Origin: Oscillospiraceae bacterium
GTDB taxonomy: Bacteria; Bacillota; Clostridia; Oscillospirales; Oscillospiraceae
Assembly (NCBI GenBank): GCA_017549125.1
Contig: JAFYVL010000002.1
Span: forward strand, 1-58,981
DNA: 58,981 bases
Direction: 5' to 3'
The position numbers and the translations under genes were made by a program. A model generated the notes under the pieces. That model saw only the letters and a list, made by a program, of their open reading frames with translations. It was not told the origin of the DNA and searched no databases. Shown here in pieces: positions 43,205 through 53,783 of the stretch. The stretch's first letter is position 1. Each line of letters starts with the position of its first letter.

Positions 43205-44479
43205 TTACACTCCAAATACAGTTGCCACACCCTGAGCATCCAGGTTCGCACCAATGACACACAGTTTGCCGGTCACCGCGGCACTACCGGAACGAATAGA
43301 GCATTCACCGGGCACATAGTCAAAGTGAATCCAACCGCCCTCCGTATCTGCCACAATGCCCTTGGCACGAAGGATATAGCCAAAACGACCGCTATCCAAG
43401 CTCAACAAGGCTGCGCTCAGCTGGGCTTCTGTAAATTTCTTGTGGGTTTCCACGCCCCAGGAAGCAAATACTTCGTCGGCATGGTGGTCGTGACCATGGT
43501 CATGTCCACAGCAGCAATGGCCATCCTCATGATGATGGTCGTGGTGGTCATGGTCATGGTGGCCACAGCAATGGTGTTCTTCGTGGTCATGGTCATGGTG
43601 GCCACAGCAATGGTGCTCTTCGTGGTCATGATCATGATGGCCGCAGCAATGGTGCTCTTCGTGGTCATGGTCATGGTGGCCACAGCAATGGTGCTCTTCG
43701 TGGTCATGATCATGATGGCCGCAGCAATGATGTTCTTCGTGGTCATGATCATGGTGACCGCAGCAATGATGTTCTTCGTGGTCATGATCATGATGGCCAC
43801 AGCAGCAATGACCGTCCTCATGGTGATGATGCTCATGATGATGGTGATGCTCATGTGCCATGTGCTCCAATTCCGCTGTCACGGAGGACACGCCCTCCAT
43901 AGCCTCTACCAGCTGCTTACCGGTCAGCTGATCCCAGGGGGTGGTAACGATGGTTGCATGGTCATTCAGGGTGCGAATCAGCTCCACACCGGTATCCAGC
44001 TTCTGCTGTGCCACAGAATCGGTACGGGACAGAACGATGGTAGAAGCGGTCTCGATTTGGTTGTTATAGAACTCGCCAAAGTTCTTCATATAGACCTTGA
44101 TCTTACCTGCATCCACAACCGCAACGGTATAACCCAAGGACACTTCCTCATTGGTGACCTTCTCCACAGCGGCAATCACATCGCTGAGCTTGCCAACACC
44201 GGAGGGCTCTATCACGATACGATCAGGCGCATACTGCTCCAGCACCTGGGTCAAGGCCTTACCGAAATCGCCCACCAGGCTGCAGCAAATACAGCCGGAA
44301 TTCATCTCCGTAATATTGATACCGGCATCCTGCAGGAAGCCACCATCAATACCGATTTCGCCAAATTCGTTCTCAATGAGTACCAGCTTTTGACCGGCAT
44401 AGCTTTCTGCAATCATTTTTTTGATCAGCGTGGTCTTGCCAGCGCCCAGAAAACCAGAGTAAATATCAATTTTTGTCAT
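43205..44479 (-). CDS. G3E-family (COG0523) metallochaperone GTPase with long His/Cys repeat tract
   Basis: 424 residues from the ATG at 44479 (AGAAGGTG upstream; an earlier in-frame ATG at 44512 lies in the promoter). Walker A GFLGAGKTT; the metal-binding CxCC motif is in GCICCSLVG; ENEFGEIGIDG is a family signature. Residues about 215-335 are a His/Cys/Asp/Glu tract with six repeats of 13 residues containing HCCGHHDHDHEE. The CobW C-terminal domain follows (FASWGVETHKKFTEAQLSAALL). Likely binds several Zn, Ni or Co ions and delivers or stores metal. Target unknown. First of a two-GTPase operon. Confidence 0.92.
   Translation of the reverse strand: MTKIDIYSGFLGAGKTTLIKKMIAESYAGQKLVLIENEFGEIGIDGGFLQDAGINITEMNSGCICCSLVGDFGKALTQVLEQYAPDRIVIEPSGVGKLSDVIAAVEKVTNEEVSLGYTVAVVDAGKIKVYMKNFGEFYNNQIETASTIVLSRTDSVAQQKLDTGVELIRTLNDHATIVTTPWDQLTGKQLVEAMEGVSSVTAELEHMAHEHHHHHEHHHHEDGHCCCGHHDHDHEEHHCCGHHDHDHEEHHCCGHHDHDHEEHHCCGHHDHDHEEHHCCGHHDHDHEEHHCCGHHDHDHEEHHCCGHHDHDHHDHHHEDGHCCCGHDHGHDHHADEVFASWGVETHKKFTEAQLSAALLSLDSGRFGYILRAKGIVADTEGGWIHFDYVPGECSIRSGSAAVTGKLCVIGANLDAQGVATVFGV
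43563..43796. repeat. Tandem 39-bp coding repeats (6 units)
   Basis: The segment CCACAGC or CCGCAGC recurs exactly every 39 bases: 43563, 43602, 43641, 43680, 43719, 43758, 43797. Units differ at synonymous positions (CATGGTCATGGTGG versus CATGATCATGATGG), in a partly alternating pattern that suggests 78-bp duplications. They encode the 13-residue His/Cys units of the GTPase. Confidence 0.95.
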
Positions 44480-44510
44480 AGTAAACACCTTCTGTTTTGA
44501 AATATATATC

Positions 44511-44538
44511 ATTATATCCTATTACAATAAAAAGTCAA
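44511..44538 (-). promoter_or_regulatory. Promoter of the two-GTPase operon
   Basis: Minus strand: TTGACT (44533-44538), 16-nt spacer, TATAAT (44511-44516). No Zur-type palindrome was seen around it. Confidence 0.72.
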
Positions 44539-44620
44539 ATTGATATTTAGGGCTTTTGTTTTTTGTCGAAATGTGATAAGATATGTGTATCTGAGGATTT
44601 TTCAGAAAGAGGGTGAAAAT

Positions 44621-45262
44621 TTGAGCAATTGTGTGATTTTTTGTGCCGGTGGTTTTCGGGAACTGATCTATCCCATCACATCGGAGGATTATATCATTGC
44701 CGCAGACGGCGGTCTCCGTCATGTGGAAAGTTTGGGACTAACGCCCCAGAGAATTCTGGGAGATTTTGACTCCCTGGGTTATGTGCCGCAAGATGCTCAT
44801 TGTTTCCCTGTAGAAAAAGACGACACCGATGCCATGCTGGCCATTCGTCACGGTCTGGAATTGGGCTATGACCGATTCGTGCTATATGGTTGTCTGGACG
44901 GCCCTCGTCTGGATCATACTTTAGCCAATTTTCAAGCATTGCAATATTTAGCAGACAATCATGCCACAGGCTATCTGGTGGGCAATGCGTATATTGCCAC
45001 GGTGATCCGAAATGAGCAAGTCTCCTTCTTGCCTGATTGCACCGGGATTCTTTCTGTATTTTGCATGGGTGCGGATGCCAAGGGAGTTACCATCCGGGGA
45101 TTAAAGTACAACCTGGAAAACGGCATTTTGACTGCCGGATTCCCTCTGGGTGTCAGCAACCATTTCGTGGGTAAGGCGGCTTCTGTTTCGGTTATGGACG
45201 GAAGCCTACTGATCCTGTATGCCAAAGAGAACGGATTCCCCCAAAAGGAGGTATCCGAATGA
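44621..45262 (+). CDS. Thiamine pyrophosphokinase
   Basis: Makes thiamine diphosphate from thiamine and ATP. 213 residues from a TTG at 44621, preceded by GAGGGTG; a longer in-frame extension to 44540 is AT-rich and unlike the family. IAADGGLRH, LGDFDSLG, EKDDTDAM and GCLDGPRLDHTLANF are diagnostic. No TPP riboswitch was visible upstream. It overlaps the P-type ATPase gene by 4 bases (ATGA). Confidence 0.93.
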   Translation: MSNCVIFCAGGFRELIYPITSEDYIIAADGGLRHVESLGLTPQRILGDFDSLGYVPQDAHCFPVEKDDTDAMLAIRHGLELGYDRFVLYGCLDGPRLDHTLANFQALQYLADNHATGYLVGNAYIATVIRNEQVSFLPDCTGILSVFCMGADAKGVTIRGLKYNLENGILTAGFPLGVSNHFVGKAASVSVMDGSLLILYAKENGFPQKEVSE

Positions 45263-47601
45263 GTAAATTCACCTATAGCGGATTAACTCAGGAACAGGTC
45301 CAACAGCGCATGGATGCCGGTTTATCCAACAAAACCTCCGTCGGTGTCGGGCGGACGGAATGGCAAATCATTCTGGCAAACAGCTTCACCTTCTTTAACC
45401 TGATCTTTGTGGTTATGGCGGTTTTAATGTTGTTGGTGGGATCTTCCATTCTGAATCTGACATTTATGGTAGTGGTGGTATTAAACACCGTCATTGGTTG
45501 TTTCCAGGAGATTCGTGCCAAACGAGCCGTGGACAAGCTTACCCTGGTAGCCGCCCAAACCGTAACCGCATGGCGAGATGGCAAGGAGCAACTACTCCGT
45601 TCTGATCTGCTGGTACAGGACGATTTGGTGGAATTTGGCCCGGGAGATCAGATTTGCGCAGATGGTATTGTCTGTGACGGTCTGGTATATGTCAACGAAT
45701 CGCTGATCACCGGCGAGGCTGATCCCATTGAGAAAAATACCGACAGCATTCTACGTTCCGGCAGTTTTGTGGTGTCCGGTCATGCTACGGTAAAGCTGAC
45801 CCAGGTGGGTGATGCCGCCTATGCCGCCAAATTGGCCGCAGAAGCCAAAGCAGATCCCAGAGCCGCAAAATCCGAGATGATGCGCTCCCTAGATCGGTTG
45901 ATCCATTTCATTGCCTATTTATTATTGCCTGTGGGTATTCTGCTGTTTTTAGGACAGATGCAACACCCGGACAGCACGGTACGCACATCCGTAGAAGCGG
46001 TGGTGGCCGCATTGGTGGGTATGATCCCCGAGGGATTGTATTTACTTACCAGCGTAGCTCTGGCGGTATCGGCCATTAAGCTGACTAAGAAACGTGTGCT
46101 GGTGCAGGATATGAACTGCATTGAGGCTTTGGCCAGAGTGGATATTCTCTGTGTGGATAAGACCGGCACCATCACCGAGCCTGCCATGGATGTGGAGGCA
46201 CTGGTGCCTTTGTATGACACAAAAGATTCTTTCTTGAAAACAATTCTATCTGCCATCTACGGCCAGCGTGAACCAGACAATGACACAGCACAGGCCATTG
46301 CAGAAGTATTTCAGGAGCAGACCCATTGGCTGTGCCAGGAATATATTCCTTTTGATTCCAAAACCAAGTGGTGCGGTGGTAGCTTCCGGGAGCATGGTGC
46401 ATTTTTGATTGGCGCACCGGAATTTATTATGGGAGATGCCTACGCTTCCATTTCAGAACTGGTACTTCCCTACTCACAGACCGGCTCTCGTGTGTTGCTG
46501 ATTGCCGCCTATGAAGATGCAACGATCCCCAAGCAACTGGATAGCAGGCAGGTTCGTCCCTTAGGCTTGGTTTTGCTGAGCAATCGCATTCGCCAGCAAG
46601 CCCAGGAAACCTTTGCCTATTTCGCAAAACAGGGTGTACATATCAAGGTCATTTCCGGTGACAATGCCCTCACAGTTTCCCAGGTGGCGCAACGGGCAGG
46701 CATTCAGAATGCCCAGCAGTACATAGATGCCCAACAATTGGAAACGCCCGAGGATTTCCGCCATGCGGTGGAGCATTACACAGTATTTGGCCGGGTAACA
46801 CCGGAGCAGAAAAAAGCTTTGATTTTGGCCATGCAGGATCAAGGCCACACAGTTGCCATGACCGGCGACGGTGTAAACGATGTATTGGCCATGAAGCACT
46901 CCGATTGCGGTGTTGCTATGGCCAGCGGCGCACAGGCCGCCAGCCAGGTAGCACGGATGGTATTGCTGGATTCGGATTTTGCCGCCATGCCCCACATTGT
47001 GGACGAGGGTCGTCGGGTGATCAATAACATTCAGCGTGCCGCCACTTTGTTCCTGGTGAAGAACATTTTCTCCCTAGGATTGGCTTTGGTCACATTATTC
47101 ACGGGACTCCGTTTCCCGTTGGAATCCTTCCATTTGAGTATTGTATCCTCTTTGACCATTGGTGTTCCCGGCTTCTTCCTTGCCATGGAACCCAATTACG
47201 AACGGGTAACCGGAAAGTTTCTGAAGACCACCCTACGCAGAGCCTTCCCCGGCGGTCTGACCGGTATGATCGTAGTTTTACTTTCCCAGATTTTTGTCAC
47301 GTACAGGCATCTGCCCATTGGGGACGCCCAGACCATTGCCACTGCTATTTTGCTGGCCAGCGGTCTATTGGTGCTTTATAAAGTCTGCACACCCTTTAGC
47401 CGATTGCGGACCATGATCTGGGGAGCTATGTGCATCTGTGTGGTGGGTGCATTCTTTGTACTGCCCCCCATTCTGGGATATTTAGCCATCCGGAATCCGG
47501 ATTCCTGGTTGGTGTTATTGGGCATGGTAGCTACTGTACCTTTGGTATCTGCCGCACTTCACGGAATCTTCCGTCTGGTGGATCGCATCACTGCAAAATA
47601 A
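45259..47601 (+). CDS. Cation-transporting P-type ATPase (CtpE/YoaB-like, probably Ca2+ or Mg2+)
   Basis: 780 residues with about ten membrane helices. Phosphorylation site CVDKTGTITE, actuator motif ITGEADP (TGEA instead of TGES), hinge MTGDGVNDVLAMKHSD and ATP-site KxxGxxP-like region are present. Helix M4 has MIPEGLYLLTS, without the CPC motif of heavy-metal pumps, and there is no N-terminal metal-binding domain. Likeness to CtpE suggests Ca2+, but the ion is inferred. Translationally coupled to thiamine pyrophosphokinase. Confidence 0.9.
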   Translation: MSKFTYSGLTQEQVQQRMDAGLSNKTSVGVGRTEWQIILANSFTFFNLIFVVMAVLMLLVGSSILNLTFMVVVVLNTVIGCFQEIRAKRAVDKLTLVAAQTVTAWRDGKEQLLRSDLLVQDDLVEFGPGDQICADGIVCDGLVYVNESLITGEADPIEKNTDSILRSGSFVVSGHATVKLTQVGDAAYAAKLAAEAKADPRAAKSEMMRSLDRLIHFIAYLLLPVGILLFLGQMQHPDSTVRTSVEAVVAALVGMIPEGLYLLTSVALAVSAIKLTKKRVLVQDMNCIEALARVDILCVDKTGTITEPAMDVEALVPLYDTKDSFLKTILSAIYGQREPDNDTAQAIAEVFQEQTHWLCQEYIPFDSKTKWCGGSFREHGAFLIGAPEFIMGDAYASISELVLPYSQTGSRVLLIAAYEDATIPKQLDSRQVRPLGLVLLSNRIRQQAQETFAYFAKQGVHIKVISGDNALTVSQVAQRAGIQNAQQYIDAQQLETPEDFRHAVEHYTVFGRVTPEQKKALILAMQDQGHTVAMTGDGVNDVLAMKHSDCGVAMASGAQAASQVARMVLLDSDFAAMPHIVDEGRRVINNIQRAATLFLVKNIFSLGLALVTLFTGLRFPLESFHLSIVSSLTIGVPGFFLAMEPNYERVTGKFLKTTLRRAFPGGLTGMIVVLLSQIFVTYRHLPIGDAQTIATAILLASGLLVLYKVCTPFSRLRTMIWGAMCICVVGAFFVLPPILGYLAIRNPDSWLVLLGMVATVPLVSAALHGIFRLVDRITAK

Positions 47602-47641
47602 AAATGTCACTGTGAACTTTGGGCTCACAGTGACATTTTTT
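47601..47641. terminator. Terminator between the P-type ATPase and lgt
   Basis: Stem AAAATGTCACTGTGA / TCACAGTGACATTTT with a T-run; it lies between convergent genes and probably serves both. Confidence 0.92.
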
Positions 47642-47642
47642 C

Positions 47643-48551
47643 TTATTCTTCTGTCTCTTCAGGTTCTTCCTGTGTATCTTCTACAGACTCCTTGGATCCT
47701 TCCTCGGCCTGTGCAGCTACTACATCCACAAACAAGGATTTTGTGCTGGGCTTGAGCCATCTGTATGCCAGAATACCCAAAGCCGCGAAGCAGCTAACAG
47801 CAGCCAGAAGCTGGCTGACACGGAACGGACCCCAGTACAGGCTATCCGTGCGCAGACCTTCAATCAAGGTTCTGCCCAAGCCGTACCATGCTACATAGCT
47901 CAGCGCCATCTGTCCGTCATACTTGCGCTTCTTGGACAGGAAGTGCAGCAATACAAATCCCATCAGATTCCACAGGGATTCATACAGGAATGTGGGATGG
48001 AAATACTGGAACTTCTGGGTATAGTCGTTAAACAGACCCATACGCATAAAGAAATTGCCGGTAATTTCGCTGCCGAAGGCTTCTCGGTTGAAGAAGTTAC
48101 CCCAACGGCCGATGAACTGACCAATCAGAAAAGCGATGGCAACTAGATCCAATACCGCCAAGGTACTGATCTTTTTGATCTTGCAATACACCACAATACC
48201 TACTGCAGCACCGATCACACCGCCATAAATGGCCAATCCGCCTTCCCAAATATGCAAAATGGAAACGGGATCTGCTGCATATATCTCCCAGGAGAAAATA
48301 CAGTAATACAAGCGTGCGCAAATAATCGCAACAGGAACGATCCACAGAACACCGTCCAGGATATCATCCTGAGTCAGGCCAAACTGCTTGCTCCGGCGCA
48401 GCGAATAGATTACTGCCAGCATGAGACCTACGGCAATGATCAAACCGTACCAACGAATTTGCATGAATCCCAAATCAATGATTCGATTGGGATTGATCTC
48501 AATGCCCAGCCAGGGAAACGAGATGGTTGAATAGTCGGAAGGATTATACAT
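47643..48551 (-). CDS. lgt: Prolipoprotein diacylglyceryl transferase
   Basis: First step of lipoprotein maturation: attaches diacylglycerol to the lipobox Cys. 302 residues with seven predicted helices, the motif GRWGNFFNREAFG, and the Tyr/Arg-containing HPTFLYESLWN. An acidic tail (EEGSKESVEDTQEEPEETEE) is unusual but harmless-looking. It overlaps the upstream M16 gene by 8 bases and ends the operon. It would serve the several lipoproteins found in this window. Confidence 0.96.
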   Translation of the reverse strand: MYNPSDYSTISFPWLGIEINPNRIIDLGFMQIRWYGLIIAVGLMLAVIYSLRRSKQFGLTQDDILDGVLWIVPVAIICARLYYCIFSWEIYAADPVSILHIWEGGLAIYGGVIGAAVGIVVYCKIKKISTLAVLDLVAIAFLIGQFIGRWGNFFNREAFGSEITGNFFMRMGLFNDYTQKFQYFHPTFLYESLWNLMGFVLLHFLSKKRKYDGQMALSYVAWYGLGRTLIEGLRTDSLYWGPFRVSQLLAAVSCFAALGILAYRWLKPSTKSLFVDVVAAQAEEGSKESVEDTQEEPEETEE

Positions 48552-49827
48552 GATTAGCCTCCTTAGGATAAATTACAGATAAACTACAGCGTTCAGGCTG
48601 AATTACACGTTCCAGGAATTCTAAAACTTCATCAACCTGTATCTGCTGATAAATAGACGGGAACCGGAAATAATCGAAACCGGAGAAATGATAGGCGCAC
48701 ATACGGAAGCATGTGGAATCAAAGCTATCCAGGTCACGCAATCTGCGACCCATGGCACTGCGTTTCATCCGCAGGAAATCTGCCTCACTAATTCCCTCTT
48801 TGAGCAAGTTCTTAGCCTGCTCCAAAATGGCATCTCGAACCTGTTCCGGATAGTCGCTGTCGCCACCGGCGGTTAGAATGGCCATGCCCTCTACCGTATC
48901 AAAGCCGCCACCAAATCCGGAATCGATAAGACCTTCATCGTACATTTTCAAATACAGTCCGGAGGACTCACCAAACAGGGCTTCTGCGGCCAGGTCGCCA
49001 ACAAATTCCCGACGAATGGCCTCAGCCCCACGTTCCAGCGGCTCACATTTAAAGCCCAGCAGGAAGTTCGGCATTGCCACCTCCATCTGGCAGGTGGTCA
49101 AGGCTTCGGGGCAAGTCATTTCCTCTTGCCAGGTACGAACAGAAGTCACCTTCTCTTCCGGTTGCGCAGGCAAAACCTCCTGGGCAATGTTGCAAATCTC
49201 GTCCATGCTCACATCGCCCACAACGCACAGCAACATATTGTCCGGACGATAAAAAGCTCTATGGGTCAGAGACAAAACTTCCGGAGTGATTTCCCCAATG
49301 CTCTGGCGCGTACCCAGAATGGGATGGGTCACAGGATGATTGCGGAATGCCGCAGACACCAACCGTTCAAAGCTTTGAGTATCCGGGTTATCCAGATTCA
49401 TATCAATCTCCTGCCCGATAATACCCTGTTCCTTTTGGACACTCTGCTCTGTGAAATAAGGTGTGCTGACAAATTCCAGCAACAGCCGCAAGGACTGATC
49501 AAAGCGGTCGGTACACATGAAATAATAGGCGGTCATATCATAGCCTGTAAAGGCATTGACATTTGCACCCAAACGAGCAAATTTCTCAGACACTTCCCCG
49601 TCGGGCATATCAAAAAGCTTATGTTCCAAATAATGGGCAATGCCGTCCGGCACGGTATAAGACTTGCCGTCTACGGTAAACTCCGTATGGATCGAACCCA
49701 TATCTGCCACAAAATATGCCAGCTTACGGGTAAATCCCGGGCGATGCACCAGAATAATAGGCAAGCCATTGGGCAATGTATGGCGGAATACGGTTTCTGA
49801 CAATTCGAGATAGAATGTTTTCTCCAT
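48544..49827 (-). CDS. M16-family zinc peptidase (YmfH-like, catalytic type)
   Basis: 427 residues. The inverted zinc motif HxxEH is present as HYLEH, with the downstream Glu region expected in M16 (QEIDMNLDNP). It pairs with the inactive-type partner directly upstream (1-base overlap), as YmfF/YmfH do in B. subtilis. Probably a cytoplasmic oligopeptidase working as a two-chain complex. Substrate unknown. Confidence 0.92.
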   Translation of the reverse strand: MEKTFYLELSETVFRHTLPNGLPIILVHRPGFTRKLAYFVADMGSIHTEFTVDGKSYTVPDGIAHYLEHKLFDMPDGEVSEKFARLGANVNAFTGYDMTAYYFMCTDRFDQSLRLLLEFVSTPYFTEQSVQKEQGIIGQEIDMNLDNPDTQSFERLVSAAFRNHPVTHPILGTRQSIGEITPEVLSLTHRAFYRPDNMLLCVVGDVSMDEICNIAQEVLPAQPEEKVTSVRTWQEEMTCPEALTTCQMEVAMPNFLLGFKCEPLERGAEAIRREFVGDLAAEALFGESSGLYLKMYDEGLIDSGFGGGFDTVEGMAILTAGGDSDYPEQVRDAILEQAKNLLKEGISEADFLRMKRSAMGRRLRDLDSFDSTCFRMCAYHFSGFDYFRFPSIYQQIQVDEVLEFLERVIQPERCSLSVIYPKEANHV

Positions 49828-51089
49828 TATTCCACCCCCTTCAGAAAATAAACAGAATGCAGTTTTAGGGTTTTGGCCGCCTCTGCAATTTCCGCCACCG
49901 TGGTCTGTTCCACAGCCTTGTGGTAATCTTCCGGTGTCATACTCAGACCACTGAGCGCATTACTGCCGTAATATCCCTCAATGGCAGCTGCAGAATCGTG
50001 CACACCACGAAGCTGACTCAGCATAGCCTCTTTTGCACTTTCCAATTCCTCGGGTGTAATCTCCCCTGCGCAGCATTTTTTCAGCTGACTCAGCACTTCC
50101 TGGCGGACAGTTTCGTCCTTATCAAAATCAATACCTGCTGAAACAGTCATGATACCCTTACTACCAAAAAAGGTAGAACCTATATCATAGCATAGAGACA
50201 TTTTCTCCCGGATGACAGCAAATAACTTTGCTGTCATACAGCCGCCAAAAATAGCATTGCACAACTGCATGGCCACAAAGCGAGGATCCCGGATGGTAAT
50301 ATCAGACACAAAGCCCATGGACAATCTGCCTTGGCTTACTTCCATGGACTCCGTCTTTTGACCAGGATCGCAAGGACAATAGGGTGTCTGGGCAGGAAGG
50401 GTCATACAATCTCTTTGGATGTTGGCAAACATGGTTTTTAACCGATCTGCCAATTCCTCCGGCTGTGCAGAACCCACATAGAACATCTCCACAGGGCTGG
50501 TTCTGAGCAGCTCCTTATAATGTGACCAGGCATTTTCCGGGGTCACCTGTTTTACATACTTACTGCCGCCCAATCTGGGAACACCGTAGGAATCATTTTT
50601 ACACATCATTCCTATGAGTCGATCAGCCGCATAGGCTCGCTTATCATTTCGCTGCGCCTCAATAGCAGCCAGCAAATTTCGTTTTTCGCCCTCTACGAAA
50701 TCCTTACAGAAGCAACCGTTTTCCTGTAAAGGCTGCAAGAACAACTCCTGCAAAAAGTCGATCATCGGTTGCAGAATCTCGTCTCCGGGCATGGCATATT
50801 TTTCCTCAATAAAGCCGCAGACCAGACCGGTGGTATGGTAATCTCCCACCTTGCGCACAAGCACACCCACAGATGCACCATACAGGTCATCCAGCCGCAG
50901 GGTGATCGCACGCAGATCCGGGCTGTTCTGCGTTCCTCGAAGCAAAATAGCCGGTATAATCGCATTCAGCGCGGCTTCCTCTTTTTTGATAGGACGCACA
51001 AACTGAATGCTGAGACAGCCCTGTTTAAACCGGGTATCCGTAAAGCAACGAAGTACCACACCGGGCTGTAATTCCATGGTCTTTATCAT
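49827..51089 (-). CDS. M16-family protein lacking the zinc motif (YmfF-like partner)
   Basis: 420 residues with the M16 two-lobe pattern ([29 protein letters not shown]) but no HxxEH at the expected N-terminal site (here [14 protein letters not shown]). This is the usual non-catalytic subunit of paired M16 peptidases. It overlaps mnmG by 4 bases and the catalytic subunit by 1 base. Confidence 0.9.
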   Translation of the reverse strand: MIKTMELQPGVVLRCFTDTRFKQGCLSIQFVRPIKKEEAALNAIIPAILLRGTQNSPDLRAITLRLDDLYGASVGVLVRKVGDYHTTGLVCGFIEEKYAMPGDEILQPMIDFLQELFLQPLQENGCFCKDFVEGEKRNLLAAIEAQRNDKRAYAADRLIGMMCKNDSYGVPRLGGSKYVKQVTPENAWSHYKELLRTSPVEMFYVGSAQPEELADRLKTMFANIQRDCMTLPAQTPYCPCDPGQKTESMEVSQGRLSMGFVSDITIRDPRFVAMQLCNAIFGGCMTAKLFAVIREKMSLCYDIGSTFFGSKGIMTVSAGIDFDKDETVRQEVLSQLKKCCAGEITPEELESAKEAMLSQLRGVHDSAAAIEGYYGSNALSGLSMTPEDYHKAVEQTTVAEIAEAAKTLKLHSVYFLKGVE

Positions 51090-52969
51090 AAATTCTCCTG
51101 GGTTTTATTTTGTTCCAGCCAAATCAGCAACACGGCAATATCCGCAGGGCTGACACCGGAAATTCTGCCTGCCTGTCCAATGGACATGGGACGGATCTCG
51201 TTCAGCTTCTGACGAGCCTCCATACGCAGGCCGGCAATGGTCTCATAATCCAGGTCTGCAGGCAATTGGCGGCTCTCTTCCTTACGGAATGCTTCCACCT
51301 GTTTTTCCTGTCGTGCCAAATAGCCGGCATACTTCACCTGGATCTCCACCTCCTGGGTCACCGCCAGAGGGAGTTCGGGACGATCGGTATCAAAGGGTGC
51401 AAGATCCTCATAAGTTACCTGAGGACGGCGCAGAAGGTCTGCCAGGCGCGCGGAGTTTGCCACAGGGGTAGACTCCCGGGTTTCCAGCATAGCATTCAGG
51501 GCTGGGCTGCCGGGAACACCGCTGGACTCCATTCTGCGAATTTCCTTTTGCACCGCTGCATATTTATCCTGCACCTGCTGCAAACGCTCCGGGCTGACCA
51601 AACCAACCGCTGCACCCAGATGGGTCAGTCGCTGATCGGCATTGTCCTGGCGATGCAGAAGTCTATACTCAGAACGGCTAGTCATGATGCGGTAGGGTTC
51701 TTCTGTACCCTTAGTGACCAAATCATCGATCAGCGTACCAATATAGCTGGTATCACGGGTTAAGATAAACGGATCTTTACCCTGTAATTTCAAGGCCGCA
51801 TTGATGCCTGCCACTAAACCCTGTACAGCAGCTTCCTCATAGCCGGAAGAACCGTTGAACTGGCCTGCGCCATACAGACCCGGTACGGTTTTGCACTCCA
51901 TGGTGGGCAGCAAAGCGGTAGGGTCAACACATTCGTATTCAATAGCATATGCAGGGCGCATCATCTCCGCATTTTCCAAACCAGGAATGGTGCGCAGCAT
52001 TTGCAATTGCACATCCTCAGGTAAGCTGGAAGAGAAACCTTGAATATACATTTCCTCTGTATCCAAACCGCAAGGCTCAATAAACAGCTGATGCCGCTGT
52101 TTATCCGCAAAACGCACGATTTTGGTCTCAATACTGGGACAATAACGAGGGCCAACACCGGAAATCGTTCCATCGTACATAGGGCTACGATGAAGATTAT
52201 CCCGAATAATGCGGTGTGTCTCCTCGTTGGTATAGGTGAGATAGCATACTGCTTGATTATATACATCGCCCTGGGTACGGAAAGAAAAAGGCTCTGCTAC
52301 CGGGTCACCTGGCTGCAATTCCATTTTAGAAAAGTCAATACTGCGGCGGTTGATTCTGGGAGGTGTACCGGTCTTAAATCGACGCAAGGGCAAGCCCAAT
52401 TCACGCAAACGGTCGGACAAGCCAATGGAGGCATGCATGCCGTCCGGTCCTGCGGATTGAACGGATTCACCAATGACAATGGTACTATCCAGATAAGTAC
52501 CGGTGGCGATGATCACAGCCTGTGCCGTGTACTCTGCGCCCAGCTGGGTGCGCACACCGCTCACATGACCATCTGTCAAGAGAATATCCGTGATCTGCGC
52601 CTGCTTTAACTGAAGTCTTTCCTGCTTCTCCAGGGTATGCTTCATATATTCCTGATATCTGCGGCGGTCTGCCTGGGCGCGCAGAGAATGCACAGCAGGG
52701 CCTTTGCCACGGTTCAGCATTCTGTACTGGATGCAAGCCGCATCCGCAGCCAAGCCCATCTCACCGCCCAGAGCATCCAATTCACGGACAAGGTGTCCCT
52801 TGCCTGTGCCGCCAATGGCGGGGTTACAGGGCATATTACCCACGCTGTCCAAATTGATGGTAAACAGAATGGTCTCTAAGCCCAGACGGGCAGCAGCCAA
52901 GGCCGCTTCGATTCCTGCGTGTCCGGCACCAATTACCGCAACCTGACAGGATCCAGCAAAATAGGTCAT
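51086..52969 (-). CDS. mnmG: tRNA uridine 5-carboxymethylaminomethyl modification enzyme
   Basis: FAD protein that, with MnmE, makes cmnm5U34 in tRNA. 627 residues from the ATG at 52969. FAD motif [19 protein letters not shown], then [22 protein letters not shown] and the [13 protein letters not shown] region are diagnostic. Start overlaps the trmB stop by 4 bases (ATGA). An upstream in-frame extension (to 53020) lies within trmB and was not used. mnmE is not in the window. Confidence 0.96.
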   Translation of the reverse strand: MTYFAGSCQVAVIGAGHAGIEAALAAARLGLETILFTINLDSVGNMPCNPAIGGTGKGHLVRELDALGGEMGLAADAACIQYRMLNRGKGPAVHSLRAQADRRRYQEYMKHTLEKQERLQLKQAQITDILLTDGHVSGVRTQLGAEYTAQAVIIATGTYLDSTIVIGESVQSAGPDGMHASIGLSDRLRELGLPLRRFKTGTPPRINRRSIDFSKMELQPGDPVAEPFSFRTQGDVYNQAVCYLTYTNEETHRIIRDNLHRSPMYDGTISGVGPRYCPSIETKIVRFADKQRHQLFIEPCGLDTEEMYIQGFSSSLPEDVQLQMLRTIPGLENAEMMRPAYAIEYECVDPTALLPTMECKTVPGLYGAGQFNGSSGYEEAAVQGLVAGINAALKLQGKDPFILTRDTSYIGTLIDDLVTKGTEEPYRIMTSRSEYRLLHRQDNADQRLTHLGAAVGLVSPERLQQVQDKYAAVQKEIRRMESSGVPGSPALNAMLETRESTPVANSARLADLLRRPQVTYEDLAPFDTDRPELPLAVTQEVEIQVKYAGYLARQEKQVEAFRKEESRQLPADLDYETIAGLRMEARQKLNEIRPMSIGQAGRISGVSPADIAVLLIWLEQNKTQENL

Positions 52970-53646
52970 ACAGTTTCTTCTTTCTTCTTTTCTTCGGGAG
53001 GCATGACAAAAGGCTTGCATACCACCTCACAACGGTTAATGGGTGTACCCAGACCGTGGAACTTTTCCTCATAGCCGGTCATAATACCCACAATACCGTT
53101 TGCATGGAGATCACGGGTCAGATTATTGACCTGCAGGCCACAAGCGGCAAACTCTTCCACGCTGAATTCAAACAAGGGCGCATTGTCGGTTTTGAAATGG
53201 AATTCACCACCGGTTTTTACTACACGGCAGTACTTATCCAGGAAACCACGGTGGGTCAGACGACGTTTTGCGTTCTTCTTACGAGGCCAGGGATCGGGGA
53301 AGTTAATGAACAGGCGGTCGATTTCCTCTCCTGCAAAAATTTCCTCAATATTAGCCACATCCATATCAATGTAAAATACATTGGTCAAGCCCATTTCCTT
53401 TGCCTTCTCCATGGCAACCACCATGGCTTCCCGGCAACGCTCCACGGCGATCATCAATACATCGGGATTGGCCTGGGCGGTCTCTGCAGTAAACTTACCC
53501 TTGCCGCAGCCGACCTCTACCCACAAAGCGGTGCAATCCGGCTTCAGGCTACGCCAATTACCCTTTTTCAGAGCAGGTTCTACAATCCGGAACGCACTGC
53601 ATTTTTCCATGCGAGGCTCCAGATTACGCATTCTTCTCATTCTCAT
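52966..53646 (-). CDS. trmB: tRNA (guanine-N7-)-methyltransferase
   Basis: Methylates G46 of tRNA with S-adenosylmethionine. 226 residues. SAM motif [10 protein letters not shown], then [18 protein letters not shown], the catalytic region, and [21 protein letters not shown] lies upstream of the ATG. First gene of the five-gene operon trmB-mnmG-M16-M16-lgt, all overlapping by 1-8 bases. Confidence 0.95.
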   Translation of the reverse strand: MRMRRMRNLEPRMEKCSAFRIVEPALKKGNWRSLKPDCTALWVEVGCGKGKFTAETAQANPDVLMIAVERCREAMVVAMEKAKEMGLTNVFYIDMDVANIEEIFAGEEIDRLFINFPDPWPRKKNAKRRLTHRGFLDKYCRVVKTGGEFHFKTDNAPLFEFSVEEFAACGLQVNNLTRDLHANGIVGIMTGYEEKFHGLGTPINRCEVVCKPFVMPPEEKKKEETV

Positions 53647-53683
53647 ATATGTGTCCTCCAGTTGATTCTTCTCCTAATCGCAT

Positions 53684-53712
53684 ATTATAGCACAAAGCAC
53701 GGATACAGTCAA
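53684..53712 (-). promoter_or_regulatory. Promoter of the trmB-mnmG-M16-M16-lgt operon
   Basis: Minus strand: TTGACT (53707-53712), 17-nt spacer, TATAAT (53684-53689), 38 bases before the trmB start. Confidence 0.8.
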
Positions 53713-53783
53713 TTTCCCTTTTCTTCTTTTCCGCTGACAAAATTCGATTGTTTTTGCAAGTCTTATGCAGTACCCTATGAACA

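Noticed and set aside
43563-43796. Regular 39-bp repeats resembling a CRISPR array
   Set aside because: There are no unique spacers, the repeats are contiguous, in frame and encode a His/Cys tract; no cas genes are present.
43325-44500. Plus-strand frame opposite the His-rich GTPase (Met/Val/Ala-rich)
   Set aside because: Shadow of the repeated His/Asp/Cys codons; the GTPase strand carries the promoter, ribosome site and family motifs.
44540-44620. N-terminal extension of thiamine pyrophosphokinase, or a TPP riboswitch
   Set aside because: The extension overlaps the divergent promoter region and has no family similarity; the CTGAGA and other conserved TPP riboswitch elements were not found.
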